Source: Talpa occidentalis
Taxonomy: Eukaryota; Chordata; Mammalia; Eulipotyphla; Talpidae
DNA length: 64,000 bases
Direction: 5' to 3'
NCBI RefSeq assembly: GCF_014898055.3
Contig: NW_023604861.1
Span: forward strand, 79,518,399 to 79,582,398
Both the position numbers and the translations under genes were made by a program. How positions within the stretch are numbered: the stretch's first letter is position 1; each line of letters starts with the position of its first letter. A model generated the notes under the pieces. The model ran no database searches. It was not told the origin of the DNA and was given only the letters and a program-made list of their open reading frames with translations. Shown piece after piece: positions 1-12,370 of this stretch.

Positions 1-650
1 TTGATAAATGAAAGGGACCCAAGAAATTTCTGAGAGGAATGTCAATCTCAGGAGGTTGAGAATGCTCATAAATCCTCTTACCCCTGTTACCTCTGGCTAA
101 ACATGATTTGGCTTCGTGCTCCAGTTTGATGTGCTTCCCCACCTGCCATTTTCAGCTATTAATCTCATTATGCTTCTCTGTCTTGACATTAAACTACTCA
201 AAAATTAACAAAACATTGCCAAAACTCTGGAAACACAGATTCTTTGTGGTTTTGTGTAAAAGCTGCTTTTATCTAGACATTTCCTTTACAAGCATATAAA
301 ACTGAGGTGGAATTATGACCTCCTCTTGAACTGCTTCAGGGTGCTGATATCTTGTGTGACTTGTGCAGGTCCTGCACTCACACACTGGTTTGGCTTTTTA
401 ACTGCATCTCTTCCTTATACTGGGGATATAATTAGTGTTACCTACACCCCAAGTAGGGTCTTGTCTTTGCTTCCACAGCAGCTTCTCATTACCCTCATCC
501 AGCACATGTGTCCTCCTTTTGCTATTTCCTGCTTCTAGTATTCCCAAGGAGAAGGGTTTACTTGTTCCACGTGGCCTGCCCTACCTTCTGTAAACAAAAT
601 TCACTTAAGTGATGAGATACTGAGAGTAAAGAAAAATAGACCTAAGATTC
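1..650. other. Unique sequence, no gene recognised
   Basis: AT-rich sequence with only short chance open frames (up to about 70 codons) on the plus strand. None has a recognisable motif, a splice context I trust or a repeat match. I see nothing in it. Confidence 0.5.
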
Positions 651-654
651 TATA

Positions 655-1135
655 CACATTCACTTCTTCATTCATTCATTTAACCGATATGTACTGGATA
701 CCTGCCAGGCAGCAGCATTGATACACCAATGATTAAGACACAGTCCTTATATGTTAGTACTCACATTCCATTGTGGAATTACAGGTACTAAACATACATA
801 TACAGACCCATATAAACACACACACACAGAAACACATATATACACATATAACATAGTTCCTGATATTGGTGAATCCATGAAGAAATTAAAATAGAATGTG
901 GTCATTGAGAGCATGGATTTGAGGAGCAACCATTTAATCTTAGAATGATTGGGGAAAGACTATTCCAAGAACGTAACATTTGAACTGAATGATGAAAAAG
1001 AACTAGGTGTATGAAGCTGTGTAGACTTTGCAGCTGGAGAGAACAGCAAATGCAAAGGTGTGTGTAAGGAAATTGTTCGGAGCATTTGAGAAGATGTGTA
1101 AATCACTGTGGCTTTTGCACCATGAACATAAACTC
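655..1135 (-). repeat. Old L2-like repeat remnant, antisense
   Basis: The stretch begins with ATTCATTCATTTAAC, followed by 'tactggatacctgccaggca' and 'aagacacagtccttat'. That is the reverse complement of the usual L2 3' end (size-of-category words, then TTGAATGAATGA). The part from about 950 ('catttgaactgaatgatg', 'gaacagcaaatgcaaagg') matches the sequence that commonly continues this ancient repeat in mammals; the same pair recurs at 53110-53570. A short CA run lies inside at 819-831. Family name for the second half is uncertain; age is old, judged by divergence. Confidence 0.55.
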
Positions 1136-2837
1136 TCTGGATAAGTCTCAAAATTTACATTAGTTAAGACCACTGATAGGAAAACTGGGTACCAGTATAT
1201 TTTCAAGGATACCAAAGAGAACTAAAGTCAAAACTGACCTTCTTAGAGATTTATGAGTTAGAAGTAAAGAGCTTGCTTATCTCATATAAAAAATGACTTA
1301 TAGATGGGTGAGGGATGGAGTACTTTATTGATAGTTTTTCTTCCAGCCTTTCCTTTCCATTTCATCCCATCCCATCTCCCACCTCTCTGCCTTCTAAGGA
1401 TTGGTCTTTTTTCATAATTTGATGTCTCCTCCCCCATTCAATGCTGTTCTTCATGCTTATTTTAAATAGAATTTACTTATATAAAATGACAGGATTAATA
1501 CAATTGGAGAGTTATTTTCTGTTTGGGTTTCCTACACTGCTATTTTGGTCTGTAATTTGGGAACACATGTACTACTCCCGATGACCCAATATTTCACTAC
1601 AGTTGACAAAGAATTGTAATTTTTTTAATTAGCATTGCTTTATTTATTCATTCATTGGAAACACCAGAATTTCCACCCCTTAGGCTGCATGGAGAGGGAT
1701 GAACATATTGTGGTCTGGCCATCATGGCTCCCACAGTGCATAGGAGACAGACATGCAGCAAGTGATTCCACAGTACCATGAAAAGGCATGTATGATGTTT
1801 TAGTGTTGCCAACGTCAAGGTATTAACCCTGGAAAAATGGCAAGACTAGTTAAAGAGCAGAAGGCAGAGATTTGCTAAAGGAGGTGTCTAGACTCCAGCC
1901 CCTCAAACATTTCCAGTTCTGGCTCACTTCCAGAAGCATAATTATCATATCCAAGCCAACCTTACAAGCTCCTCCGAAAACACTGCATTCTTAGGTGTTT
2001 GCCATAAATTCCTAATCAGTAGCTTAATTGCTGCTGCAGCTTTCTTAAACAAACTGTGGCTGAAGTTATTTAATTTTATTTTCAACATAAGTGATAACCA
2101 TACTTATTCCATTGACCTTCAACATGAAGCCTGGCTACGAATTATGACGCAAATCGATGGTGCAAGTTTTATCTTTGCTTTCTGACTAAACATTCAAGGA
2201 CAAGTGAGGAAAGAGTCCATAAGATTCAGTTGATGTTTATGATGGGAAACTGAAACATGGATGCTGGAAAATGAAAAGGCAATTATAGACAAGGTTTCTA
2301 CAGGCCCAATGTGGAAAAGAAGCCAAGTATTTAAATACTTCTCACTCAATACTTATTCTCACCTGAGGGGTTTACTTGAAAAATGAGCGAAGATTTCAAC
2401 TGGTGCAAACATTGTTCATAGTCTCTAAATATCTCCAAATAGCACAGTGTTAATAATTTTGAAACAAGAGAATAAAAAGATAATTATCTATCTATCTCTC
2501 TATCTATCTAAAACATCTATAACTTCATTAGCCCACAAAAGAAAGCAGATGGGGGGAAAAGTCCTTCGTAACCTTTTCCCTGAAAACACTGCATGACATT
2601 TAGCATGCTATTAGCTAGTGTAAGTAGTGAATAACAAAACCGATTCACGTATGTAGATGCCCAGAAAGTAAACATTACTGAACATTTGTAAAAAAAATAG
2701 CAGGCTAAAAACCATATCTGGATTTCTTTTCATCCAAGAATTCTATTTAATTGAGAATGTATCCTTCTGCAGGGGCCATGGAAGTAGGTGGCATAGATAG
2801 AATGTTTATGAAAACAGTGTTAGAAATAGGAAAATAG
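1136..2837. other. Unique sequence with a short TATC run
   Basis: No gene or dated repeat recognised. A pyrimidine-rich block lies at about 1330-1430 and an imperfect TATC/TCTC microsatellite at 2483-2510. Open frames are short on both strands. Confidence 0.45.
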
Positions 2838-3078
2838 GGGCCTCCCTGGTGGCGCAGGGGGTTGAGACGCAACCTACGAGGCTGTCCATGGCCACTGCAG
2901 CACAAATTCAAACCCTGGCCAGGGAGATACCCACATGGCACAGCAGATCTCTCCTGATTCGCCCGCTGCTCCCCTCAGCAGTGTATTCGGTTGATCTGCA
3001 TGTTCTGTTCCCCACTCTGTCTCTGGTGAATCCTCTCACCCCCCATCTCTGGCTGGCACCCCAGATCTTGTATGCATG
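2838..3078 (+). mobile_element. tRNA-derived SINE, older subtype
   Basis: The head GGGCCTCCCTGGTGGCGCAG holds an A-box-like element, followed by a decayed B-box (ATTCAAACC) about 50 bases on. The shared body follows: 'ccgctgcccctcagcagtgtatt', with a 'ctctgtctctggtgaatcctctcacc' block (both given here in part) and 'cttgtatgcat'. It has no A tail, and I find no clear target duplication. It abuts the 3' end of the old L1 that begins at about 3085. Divergence suggests one of the older copies in the window. Confidence 0.85.
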
Positions 3079-3660
3079 ATCTCCCCCTTCAGGTTTTGTT
3101 ACTATACTACACATACCACCAATTGGCCATTACACTGCACTAACACCCTAGACCACCACCATAGTTCTTTGTGCTCCCTCCTCACATTGTTCATGCCCCT
3201 GCTCCTACTCTGTGGTAGACTCATAGCTATAGTCAGATTTCTAATGTTTGTTGTTAGTCTGACAATTTGTTTGGTTTCTCTATATTTGACTTATAATCAC
3301 ACCATTTGATATTCCCCTCCAACTCCATCCCCTGCAAATACCAAGAATTTTTATTTTTGATAGTTGAGTAGTATTCCACTGTGTGTATATAGCATATCTT
3401 CCTGATCTACTCATTTGCATTTGAGTACTTTGGATATTTCCATGGCTTGGCTATTATAAATAGTGTTGCAACGAAAATAGGAATCATGTTCCCTTTTCAA
3501 TTAGTTTTTTGTATTCTATGGAAATTATTGCCGAGATGTATGGGAGATATATGTTTAGTCTTTTGAGAAAACTCCATACTCTCCATAGGGGCTAGAACAC
3601 TGTACATTCTCCCCAACACTGTAACAGGGTTCCTCTTTCTCCACAGCCTCAGTAGCATTT

Positions 3661-4079
3661 ATTATTATTATTATTATTATTTAATTTTATATATTTCTAT
3701 ATCATTTTTCATTTTTGCACAATGTATGCATTTTCATCTTGGTTATAGTCCCAATACAATTCCTACCTTCCCTTTTTTTGATCCTACACCCTCCTCCTTG
3801 CCCCTGCAGTGTGTCTCTGGTTTATAGTTGCTAGTTGACTTTGATTTTTACTTTATTATAGTCTTTTTTCTGGTCCCCCAAAATAGATGATTGGATCAAG
3901 AAGATTTAGTACATATACACAATGGAATATTACTCAGCAATCAAAAAAGATAAACTCATGCAATTTGCAGCAACATGGATGGAGCTAGAAGGGATCAAGT
4001 TCAATGAAATAAGTCAGAAAGAAAAAGAAAAATACCAGATGGTCTCACTCATAGCAGGGATTTAGAAAACCCAAATAAG
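3661..4079 (-). mobile_element. L1 insertion with 5' inversion (twin priming) inside older L1
   Basis: Two opposed pieces of the same L1 3' region. 3661-3880 is minus-strand 3' UTR, beginning with an ATT-rich tail. 3881-4079 is plus-strand ORF2 end and 3' UTR start ('gattggatcaagaag' to 'acccaaataag'). In consensus order the plus piece ends where the minus piece begins, so the split is nearly loss-free. The target duplication is an imperfect CATTTATT-like motif at each side, where the old L1 resumes. ORF2 codons in the inverted piece correspond to the well-known 'TMEYYSAIKKDKL' stretch. Confidence 0.8.
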
Positions 4080-5471
4080 CAACATTTATTTTTCTAGTCT
4101 TTCTGATGTGGATCATTCTCACAGGTGTGAGACAGTATCTCATTTTGGTTTTTATTTGCATTTTCCTGACAATAAGTGATAATGTATATATTTTCATGTG
4201 CCTGTTGGCCCATTTGTATGTCTTTTTTGGAAAGTGCCTATTTAGCTATTGTATATTTCTTGGTTCTCTTTTTCTATTCAATTGGTCTGTATGTCTGTTT
4301 TTGTTCCAGTATCATACTATTTTGATTATTACAGCTTTGTAGTGTAGCTTGAAACCTGAAAATGTGATAGCACTATTTTTCCTCCCCTTTTTTGGGTCAG
4401 GATTGCTCAGTCTATTTTTTTTTTTTTTTTTGGTGGTTCCACATGAATTTCAGTAATGTTTGTTCTGGTTTTTTTTGAAGAATAGCATTGGATCTTTGTT
4501 AGGGATTGCACTGAATGTGTATACTGCTTTGAGTAGGATGGCCATTTTACTAATGATATTTCTTCCAATTCACAAGCATGGGATATCTTTCCATATATTT
4601 GTGTTATCTATTTCTTTTAAGAATGTTTTACAGTTTTGTTTGTATAGGTCCTTCACCTTCCAATGATAACTTTCCTCCTAGGTATTTAATTTTTTTCCGG
4701 TGTGATTGTAAATGGAATTATTTTCTTGATTTATTTCTCCCTAGCCATTTTTGTATAGAGGTAAAAAAAAAAACTAGTTTTTGTATATTGATTTTCAAGG
4801 ATGCTATTTTGATGAAATGATTCATTGCTTCAGTTTTTCAGTAGTGCCTTTAGGATTCTCTATGCATATTATCATGTCATCTTTAAATAATGATAGCTTT
4901 ATTTCTTTTCTAATTTGGATTCATTTTATATCCTCATCTTACCTAATTGCTCTATCTAAAAATTTCAATACTAGTTTGAATAGCAATTGTGAAAGTGGAC
5001 ATTCTTGTCTTGTGCCAGATCTTAGTAGAAAAACTTGCAGTTTTTCACCATGGAGAATAATTCTAACTGTGGGTTTGTTATATATGACCTTCATTAGGTG
5101 ACATATGTTCTATTTACCCTAGTTTTTTTGAGAGTTTTCTTCAGGCATACATTTTGAATCTTATCAAACACTTTCTTAGCATTTATTAATATAATCATAT
5201 GGTTTTTATCTTTCCTATTATCATTTATTCATTTTATTTCCTTTTATGTATTTATAAGCATATAATATATTGATTGATTTTTGGATGTTGATCTATCATT
5301 GTATTCTTGATATAAATCCACTTGGTCATGGTGTATAATCCTTTTTTATACATTGTTGGGCTTGGTTTGCTAAGATTTTGTTAAGAATTTTTGTATCTAT
5401 GTTTATTATGAAATTTGTCTGTAATTTTATTTTCTGTGTTGTATTTTTCTGGTGAGCAATAATGACCTCAT

Positions 5472-5760
5472 AAAATGTGTTTAAGGCCTTCCTGGTGGGA
5501 CACAGGGTTAAACCGCAACCTATGAAGCTACTTGCATCCACTGCACCACGAGTTCTATCCCCGGCTAGCCAGGAAGCTACCCACATCACACAGCAGACCT
5601 CTCCTGACTCTCTTGCTGCTCCCCTCAGCAGTGTATTTCAGTCAATCTGCTGTTCTGTTGCCCACTCTGTCTCTGGTGAATCCTCTCACCACACCTCTGC
5701 ACTTCTGGCCTGTACCCCAATTCTTATATGCATAAATAAATCTTCTTTAAAAATGTGTTT
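5472..5760 (+). mobile_element. tRNA-derived SINE with target-site duplication
   Basis: Element 5485-5749, inserted in the old L1 host. The target duplication AAAATGTGTTT is at 5472-5482 and 5750-5760. The head is diverged (GGCCTTCCTGGTGGGACACAG), with B-box-like GTTCTATCCCC. The body and the 'cataaataaatctt' tail are the family standard. The host L1 ORF2 resumes at 'ggaagcatttcc'. This dates the SINE as younger than the host L1. Confidence 0.88.
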
Positions 5761-5920
5761 GGAAGCATTTCCTCTTCCTCAAGTTTTTTATAAAGAGTTT
5801 GAGTGGGATAGGCATTAGCTCACCTTATAAAGTTTGGTAGAACTCACTTGTGAAGCTGTGTATACTGGTATTTTTGGGGAGAGTTTAGATTACTTTTCTT
5901 TTTCTATTTTGCTCTAATAC

Positions 5921-6458
5921 TCTTTTATTATTATTTATTTATTTATTTATAATATATTTTCCACATCATTGTTTATTTTTAAACAATGTTTGCTTTCCCC
6001 TCCCCGCCTCAGGTATATTCCCCATAGAATTTCCTTCACCAGTGCACCCGTGCACCATCACCACAGTCCCCTGTTCTTCTCCCTACTTCTCTCCAGTCCC
6101 TCTCCCTCTTCCTCCCCTGCAGGATGTCTCTGGTTTATAATTGTCTGTTTGTTTTTTGTTTGTTGTGTTTTTTATTATTATTTTCTCCCCTGATCCCTTA
6201 TTTGGTTCCCCTATATTTTCCTGTAAGTGAAACCATCTGATATTTCTTTTTCCTTCTGGCTGATTTCACTGAGCATAATTCCTTCTACCTCCTTCCATGT
6301 TGCTGCAAATGGCATTAGTTTAACTTTTTTGACTGCTGAATAGTATTCCATTGTGTATATATACCACATCTTTTTGATCCAATCATCTATTTCTGGGCAT
6401 TTGGGTTGTTTCTAGGTTTTACTTATTATAAATAGTGCTGCAATAAACATAGGGGTAT
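5921..6458 (-). mobile_element. 5'-truncated L1 3' end inside older L1
   Basis: The minus strand gives the end of ORF2 followed by a 3' UTR of the type that starts 'caatgtttgctttcccctcc' (plus-strand reading). The left edge is a TTATTTATT-rich tail region. ORF2 remnants are the codons for the 'ATWMEL' region near 6280-6310 and the 'MEYY' region near 6340. A weak target duplication resembling 'tcaatttccttgct' is suggested at the right edge but not proven at the left. Confidence 0.75.
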
Positions 6459-7164
6459 GATTATTTTCAATTTCCTTGCTTGTGATTGAACTATTCAGGT
6501 TTTACTTTTTCTTCCCTATTCAGTATCAGATGGATGTTTAATTCTAAGAATCTGTTCATCTCTTCTAGGTTATTGAACTTACTAGCATACACATGTTCAC
6601 AGTAATACCTTATTATCCTCTGAATTCTGTGATGTTGTAAATTTTCCTCTTTCATGTCTGATCCTATTTATTTGAGTTTTCTCCATTCTTTTCTTTGTGA
6701 GGCTACCTTGAGGTTTATTTGCTTATTTTTTCAAAGAACTTGCTTTTGGTTTCATTGATCTTTTGGAGTATCTTTTGGATTTCTATTTCTTTTAATTCTA
6801 CTATAATTTTTATTTTTCCTTTCTTCTATTGGCTTTTGGTTTTGTTTGTTCATTTTCTAATTCCTAAAGGTGAGGGATTTAAAAGCTATTCATTTAAATG
6901 CTTGTTTCTTGATTTTGACCTGCATTGCTATATTCTTTACTTTTATTACTTTGCTGTGTCCCATAATTTCAAGAAGATTGTGCCATCATTGTTATTTGTC
7001 TCAAGGCACATTTTTATTTCTTCTTTGATTTCCTCATTAACACAATAGTAATTCAACAGTTCTGTCTCCACATATTAGAAGTATTTTATGCTTTTTTTGT
7101 GGTTGGTTTCTAGTTTTATACCTTATTGTCAGAGAAGATGCTCAGTGAGATTGCAATATTTTTT

Positions 7165-8017
7165 TATTGCCTCTCATGTTATCTTTATTTTTTTTATCAA
7201 TTAATTCATATATATATATTAATTACATCATTGTTCATTTTTGTACAATGTCTGCTTTCTCCTCTAAGGTGTAGTTCCCATAAAATTCCCTTCACCAATT
7301 CACCTGTCAACCATCACCAGAGTCCCTTGTGCTCTTCTCTCCCCTGTATTGTTCACTATCCCACCCCTTCCCTGCAGAATGTCTCTGATTATAGTTGCTT
7401 ATTAATTTGTTTTTTATTTGTTATTGCTATTATTATTGTATTTTTCTGATCCCTTATTTGATCCCACTATATTTTTCCTATAAGTAAAACCATTCAATTT
7501 TTTTCCTCTTTCCTTCTGACTTATTTTATGGACATAATCCCTCCAGCTCCATCCATGTTGCTGCAAATGGCATTAGTTTATCTTTTCTGATTGCTGAATA
7601 AAATATTTTATTGTGTAGCTATAGACTGTATCTTTTTGATACAGTCATCTATTTTTGGGCATTTGAGTTGTTTCCATATCTTGTTTATTGTAACTAGTGC
7701 TCCAATAAACATAGGGGTGCAGATATGAAAAAATGTTCAACACCACTCATAATCAGGGAAATGCAACTTAAAACCACAATGAGATACCACCTTACACCAG
7801 TGAAAATGGCACATATTAAAAAAAAAAAAAAACAACTGGCAACAACAAATTTTGGTGAAGATGTAGAGAAAAAAGAACACTCCTACACTGCTGGTGGGAA
7901 TGCAAAATGGTCCAACCACATGAAAAGCTGTGTGGAGGTTTCTCAAACTACTAAAAATGGAGCTGCTATATGACCCAGCAATTCCACTCCTAGGAATCTA
8001 CCCAAAGAACACAAAAA
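7165..8017 (-). mobile_element. L1 insertion with 5' inversion (twin priming) inside older L1
   Basis: 7165-7723 is minus-strand L1 3' UTR and ORF2 end, up to 'aataaacataggggtgcag'. 7724-8017 is plus-strand ORF2 C-terminal sequence, starting 'atatgaaaaaatgttcaac' and ending 'aaaaacattgatt'. The two pieces are neighbours in the L1 consensus, so the inversion junction lost few bases. The target duplication is diverged: 'gattgcaatattt' at about 7150 and 'gatttcaatcttg' at about 8021, where the host L1 resumes. The plus piece keeps traces of the cysteine-rich region of ORF2p. Confidence 0.8.
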
Positions 8018-10010
8018 CATTGATTTCAATCTTGATGAATTTTTCTACTTGTCTTGTGACCCAATATTAAGCCTATGTGGTCTTAACTATTATTTAAGGA
8101 TATTGTGTCCTTAATATTTTCTATCTAGTTGATCTGTCGATTGGTGAATGCTGGGTATTTAAGTTCCCTTTCATGAATTTTTTTTCCAATGTGTGTTTTT
8201 CAGAGTTGACAGTTTTTGCCTTATATTTTTTCATGTTTCTTCATTTGGTAAACATACATTGATAAGTTTTATGTCATCCTAAAACATTTTTCCCTTAGTC
8301 ATTATATAGTGCCCATTGCTATTTCATGTTATCATTTTTAGCTGGAAATCTATTTTACCTGATGTAAATATTATGGTCCCTGCCTTCCCTTTGGTCCCAT
8401 TCACTTGTAGATTTTTTTTTTCCAATCCTTTATTCTGAATCTATCTTTATCTGTGATCCTCAGATGCATTTCCTGGAGACAGCGGATATTTGGGTTCTGT
8501 TCCCTAATCCAGTCAGACACTCTGTACCTTTTAATTCATGAGTTTTGTCTGTTTACATTTAGAGTAATTTTGATATACAAAAATTTGTTGCTGCCATTTT
8601 GTCCTTAATTTAATGGTTCCATTTCATTATTCAGTTCCTTTGGATGTTCCTCTCTTTGATTTAGTTATGAGAGCTTTTTCCAATATTTCGTAGAAAGGGT
8701 TGGGGTCTTGTGCTTGCAGACTCATCAACTTCTGTTTGTCTGAGAAGATCTTTATTTCTCCCTCATATCTGAAGGAGAGTCTTGCATGATAGAATATTTT
8801 TGGCTGGCAGTTTTTAATTTCTATGTATTTTGATCACTTCATTCTATTCTTGCCTTGTCCCACAGCATTTCTTCAGAGAAATCTATTGGGTTTCCTTTAC
8901 AGGTTCTCTGTTTCTTCCCCATAGTCAGCTTCAATATTCTTAATTTATCTTGAAATCTTGGAAGTTTCACTACTATGTGTCTTGGTGTAGGTCTCATTCT
9001 GTTTAGGTATCTTGGTGTTCCTTTAGTTTCATACACTTGTATGTGCATGTATATATATATATATATATATTTTTTTTTTTTCTTTCTCTAGGTTTGGGAA
9101 GTTTTTTGCTTGTATTTCTTTAAATAAGCTCTCTGTTCCCTCCTCTCTCTCATCCCCCTCTGGGATACTTATTATCTCATCTTGCTTTTCCTTATGGAGA
9201 AGGATAATTCTCAAAGTATTTCTTCCTCTTTTTCTTTGAATTTCTCTTCTTTACCTAGATTTTTGGTATATCACATCTTCTATTTGGTCTATTTTACTTC
9301 CATAGCTTTCTCCAAAATTATCTCCTCTATCAATCTTTTTACACCATGAATCTGTTATTTTCTTATTTTAAGCCTCAATTGTGATCTTCTCAGTGTTAAT
9401 ATTATTTCTCAGCATATCCATTTGTTTTCCTGAGTATTCTTGTATATCTCTGATCAACATTTCTGTGTTCCTCTGTTTTCTTTCATTTCTTTGAATTTCT
9501 ATATCATGGAAGTTTTGAAATCTGTATCTGATAGGAAGAACAGAACTTTCATGTCTTTGTGATTAAGTTCTGGAGATTTGTTCTCTCTTTGTGGTGTAGC
9601 ATTTCCCTGAGGAATCAGGTTGTCATTTGTTGTATTTTCATTTCCCCATTATTTGCTCTCTAATCATCAAGAGTAAAGGGTTTCTACTTTTCTAGTAAAG
9701 TCTGCTATATGTCAGGGAGTATAATTTGTAAATTGGTCTTCAATGAGTGGGAGGGAGTCTTGCCTGTGGGGTTTCTGCTATTGTGGTTTGTCCTCAGGAC
9801 CTTTCCCAGATTTCACTGAAGCCACACTAATGTCTGTGGAGTATCTGTTTGGGTACATCTGCCCTCATGCCTCTTTAGGGAGCTTGCTGAAGCCATGCTG
9901 ATATTGGCAGGGTGTCTGCTTGGGGGTGGGTCTGCCCTTGCATTCCTTTAGGGAGCTTACTGGGGTCATGATGATGTTTGTATTGGCAGGGTATCTGCTG
10001 AAGTCACTCC

Positions 10011-12353
10011 ATGGGCCTTTTAATATACTCATATTTGTTTTCTTATATGTTGAAATATTTGGGGAATTATAGTTTAATTAGCTATGTGTCACTGTTTTGC
10101 CTTTCTTCCTCAATATTCAAATATATAGTTATTTTTTTCCTTTTATGTCTTCTATTTCAAACACCATTCTGTGATCTTTTTTTTTACCTTTTCAAATTCC
10201 ATTCTTATTTTATTCATAGTTTTAATACTACTTTAGAATGTCCCTTCTGAAAATTTTTGTTTAGACCTGTTCTTATTGGCTCATCTTGCCATTTGCTCTT
10301 CATTTTAGAAATCTGGAGATAATTTTTTCTTTAATTTCTTTGTTGAATTTTATTTAATCGCTGTATTTTCTGACATTCAATTATTGTTAAGAACTGCTCT
10401 TAGTGTTTGAATTTCAGACTATAACTGTGATTTACATATTTTACAGCAAGATGTGTGAGTATTCACATTTCATGTTTGAGAATATCTGATTATGACTGGA
10501 GTATTATATTACAGAAAGTCTCTTCTGTTTTCTGCTTCATGATTTTAGAAGGTGAAATTTTCATAGTCTGAAATAGTCCAACTATTATTTTCTGTTTTTC
10601 TTCTCAAAGTACTTTTGTATAGGTAATTGGACAAGGGCCCTCATTCAAAAGCTCCCTTTTCTGTTAGTATATTAAAATACATTTTTTAAAATGAATGCTT
10701 TATTGAATCAGAAAAATATGTCATATCTTTTAAGGTTCTCTGGCTTTTCATCAATGTTAATTTTTCTCATACCTCATTCCCTTTTATGCCACATTTTAAG
10801 GGGCACACCCTTTCTCTGTAAGATTGTCTGCCAAACACCCTTTGCCTTGGAGGGTATCACCTCTATTACTGCTCAATTTCAACCCCTTCTTTATACATAA
10901 TGCAGTGAACACAGGAGATCTGAGCATTATATTACTTAGTTTTGATCTTTCTCTTTCTGAAGGTAATTTTGTCTGTTCTTCACCTAAACATTGGCTCATA
11001 TCTACTTTTTTTTTCAATGAAGTCCCTACTCCTTCTACACACAGACTTGAAAGACAGAGGAAGCTCAATTAAAATTTGGTCTACCTTTCTTCAATTATAG
11101 GCAATGCAAAATTCATAATATTTTCAATTTCCTAGTAATAACTTTGGTTGCATGGGCCCTTTGTAGTTTTATTTGCTCTCCTGTTGATCCTATATGGTGT
11201 TTTTTTGAAAGGAGAGTAAAAATGTATAAATACAGGCACCACCAATTTTTATAATTTTTTGACTTGCATAACATCCTTTCATAGAATATGCCTTGAATGT
11301 GTAGTTTGATGTAAAAAAGTAAGTTCTCTTACTCTCCTTTATTCGATTGGTCCTTCTACCATTGTTTTTTTCTGGCACATATAATCAAATGATTTGAAAG
11401 AAACTTCATGTTAATTTTTGCATAATTATTTTTTGCTCCAAATTTAAGTGTTTCTGACCTTAAATGTCCACACATCTCCTAGTTTAATTAGCAAAGGAGA
11501 TTATACATTGGCTTATGTAATATTTATTTTTTTCAAGAAAAATGTTTTAAGAGGAATCATATTCTCTATTATTAAAAAATTGGTTCTTTCATCCCCTTCC
11601 CCCAAATAAAATTAAATCAATATTAGAAAAACAGGAAATTTGAAAATTTTGGGTTAATCTATATTAACAAAAATACAATGTTTTGTTCCTCTATTTCAAA
11701 TGATCATTTGCTGGTAAATACAACCTTTGATCATTGTTTACACTGCCAAAAATCTAAGCATCATTCTATGCTATTTAATAGGAATAATTAGCAACCATAT
11801 GAATAGCAAAATCTAATGAGTGAGACATATCCAAAAATGACATAGTAAACTAATGCATATTTAAAACTTCCTTAATTGGGAATTTGCTTAACAATATGTA
11901 TTCAGCATGCTTAAAGAAACATATTTCCAATCAAATGGTAAAATATTAGGTAAGATTTACAGTAGGTAAAATTAGCATTTATTATGTTTAGAAAATAACA
12001 TTAAAGTACTGTCATAAGGTGAGTTTATGCTGACAAATCAGAGCACTGAGTTCTTTTTCTCTGTGGCAAACATGTCTGAAACTTAAAATCTTTGAAGGGC
12101 AGATTATTAGGTAGACTTAAACATTTAGGAGAATACCTGCATTATTTTGAAGACATTGTTTAAATTGGTTAACTTTTGTCAATTTTTGCATATGTGAGAT
12201 ACACATACACACATCATGTATAAATCTTTGATGACTGAATGGTTATTTCAGCTGAACATAAACTCAAAATTACAATAAATTACTAAACTATTAAATATGA
12301 ACTTAAATAACATGACTAACCAGCAGTGAATGTTTTTTTTTAAGTTCATTTTT
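10011..12353. other. AT-rich unique sequence
   Basis: No recognised gene or repeat. Several thymine-rich runs and short open frames (up to 90 codons at 10796-11068, minus) without motifs. The segment separates two L1 blocks. I see nothing else to report. Confidence 0.45.
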
Positions 12354-12370
12354 TATGAAGTTTTATTTCT

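Larger units (their letters stand above)
3085..10010 (-). mobile_element. Old near-full-length L1, antisense, split by four insertions
   Basis: On the minus strand this reads as an old L1. The 5' region is at about 9700-10010, the ORF1-like region at about 8890-9700 (including the conserved 'tttgggaagtttt' stretch near 9094), ORF2 from about 8880 down to 3340, and the 3' region at 3085-3340. Host segments are 3085-3660, 4080-5482, 5750-5920, 6459-7164 and 8018-10010. Each interruption joins host sequence that is contiguous in L1 consensus order, so the host L1 was there first. No ORF longer than about 110 codons survives. A (TA)n/T-run at 9049-9081 lies in ORF1. Coordinates of the segment edges are by eye, within about 10 bases. 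Confidence 0.8.
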
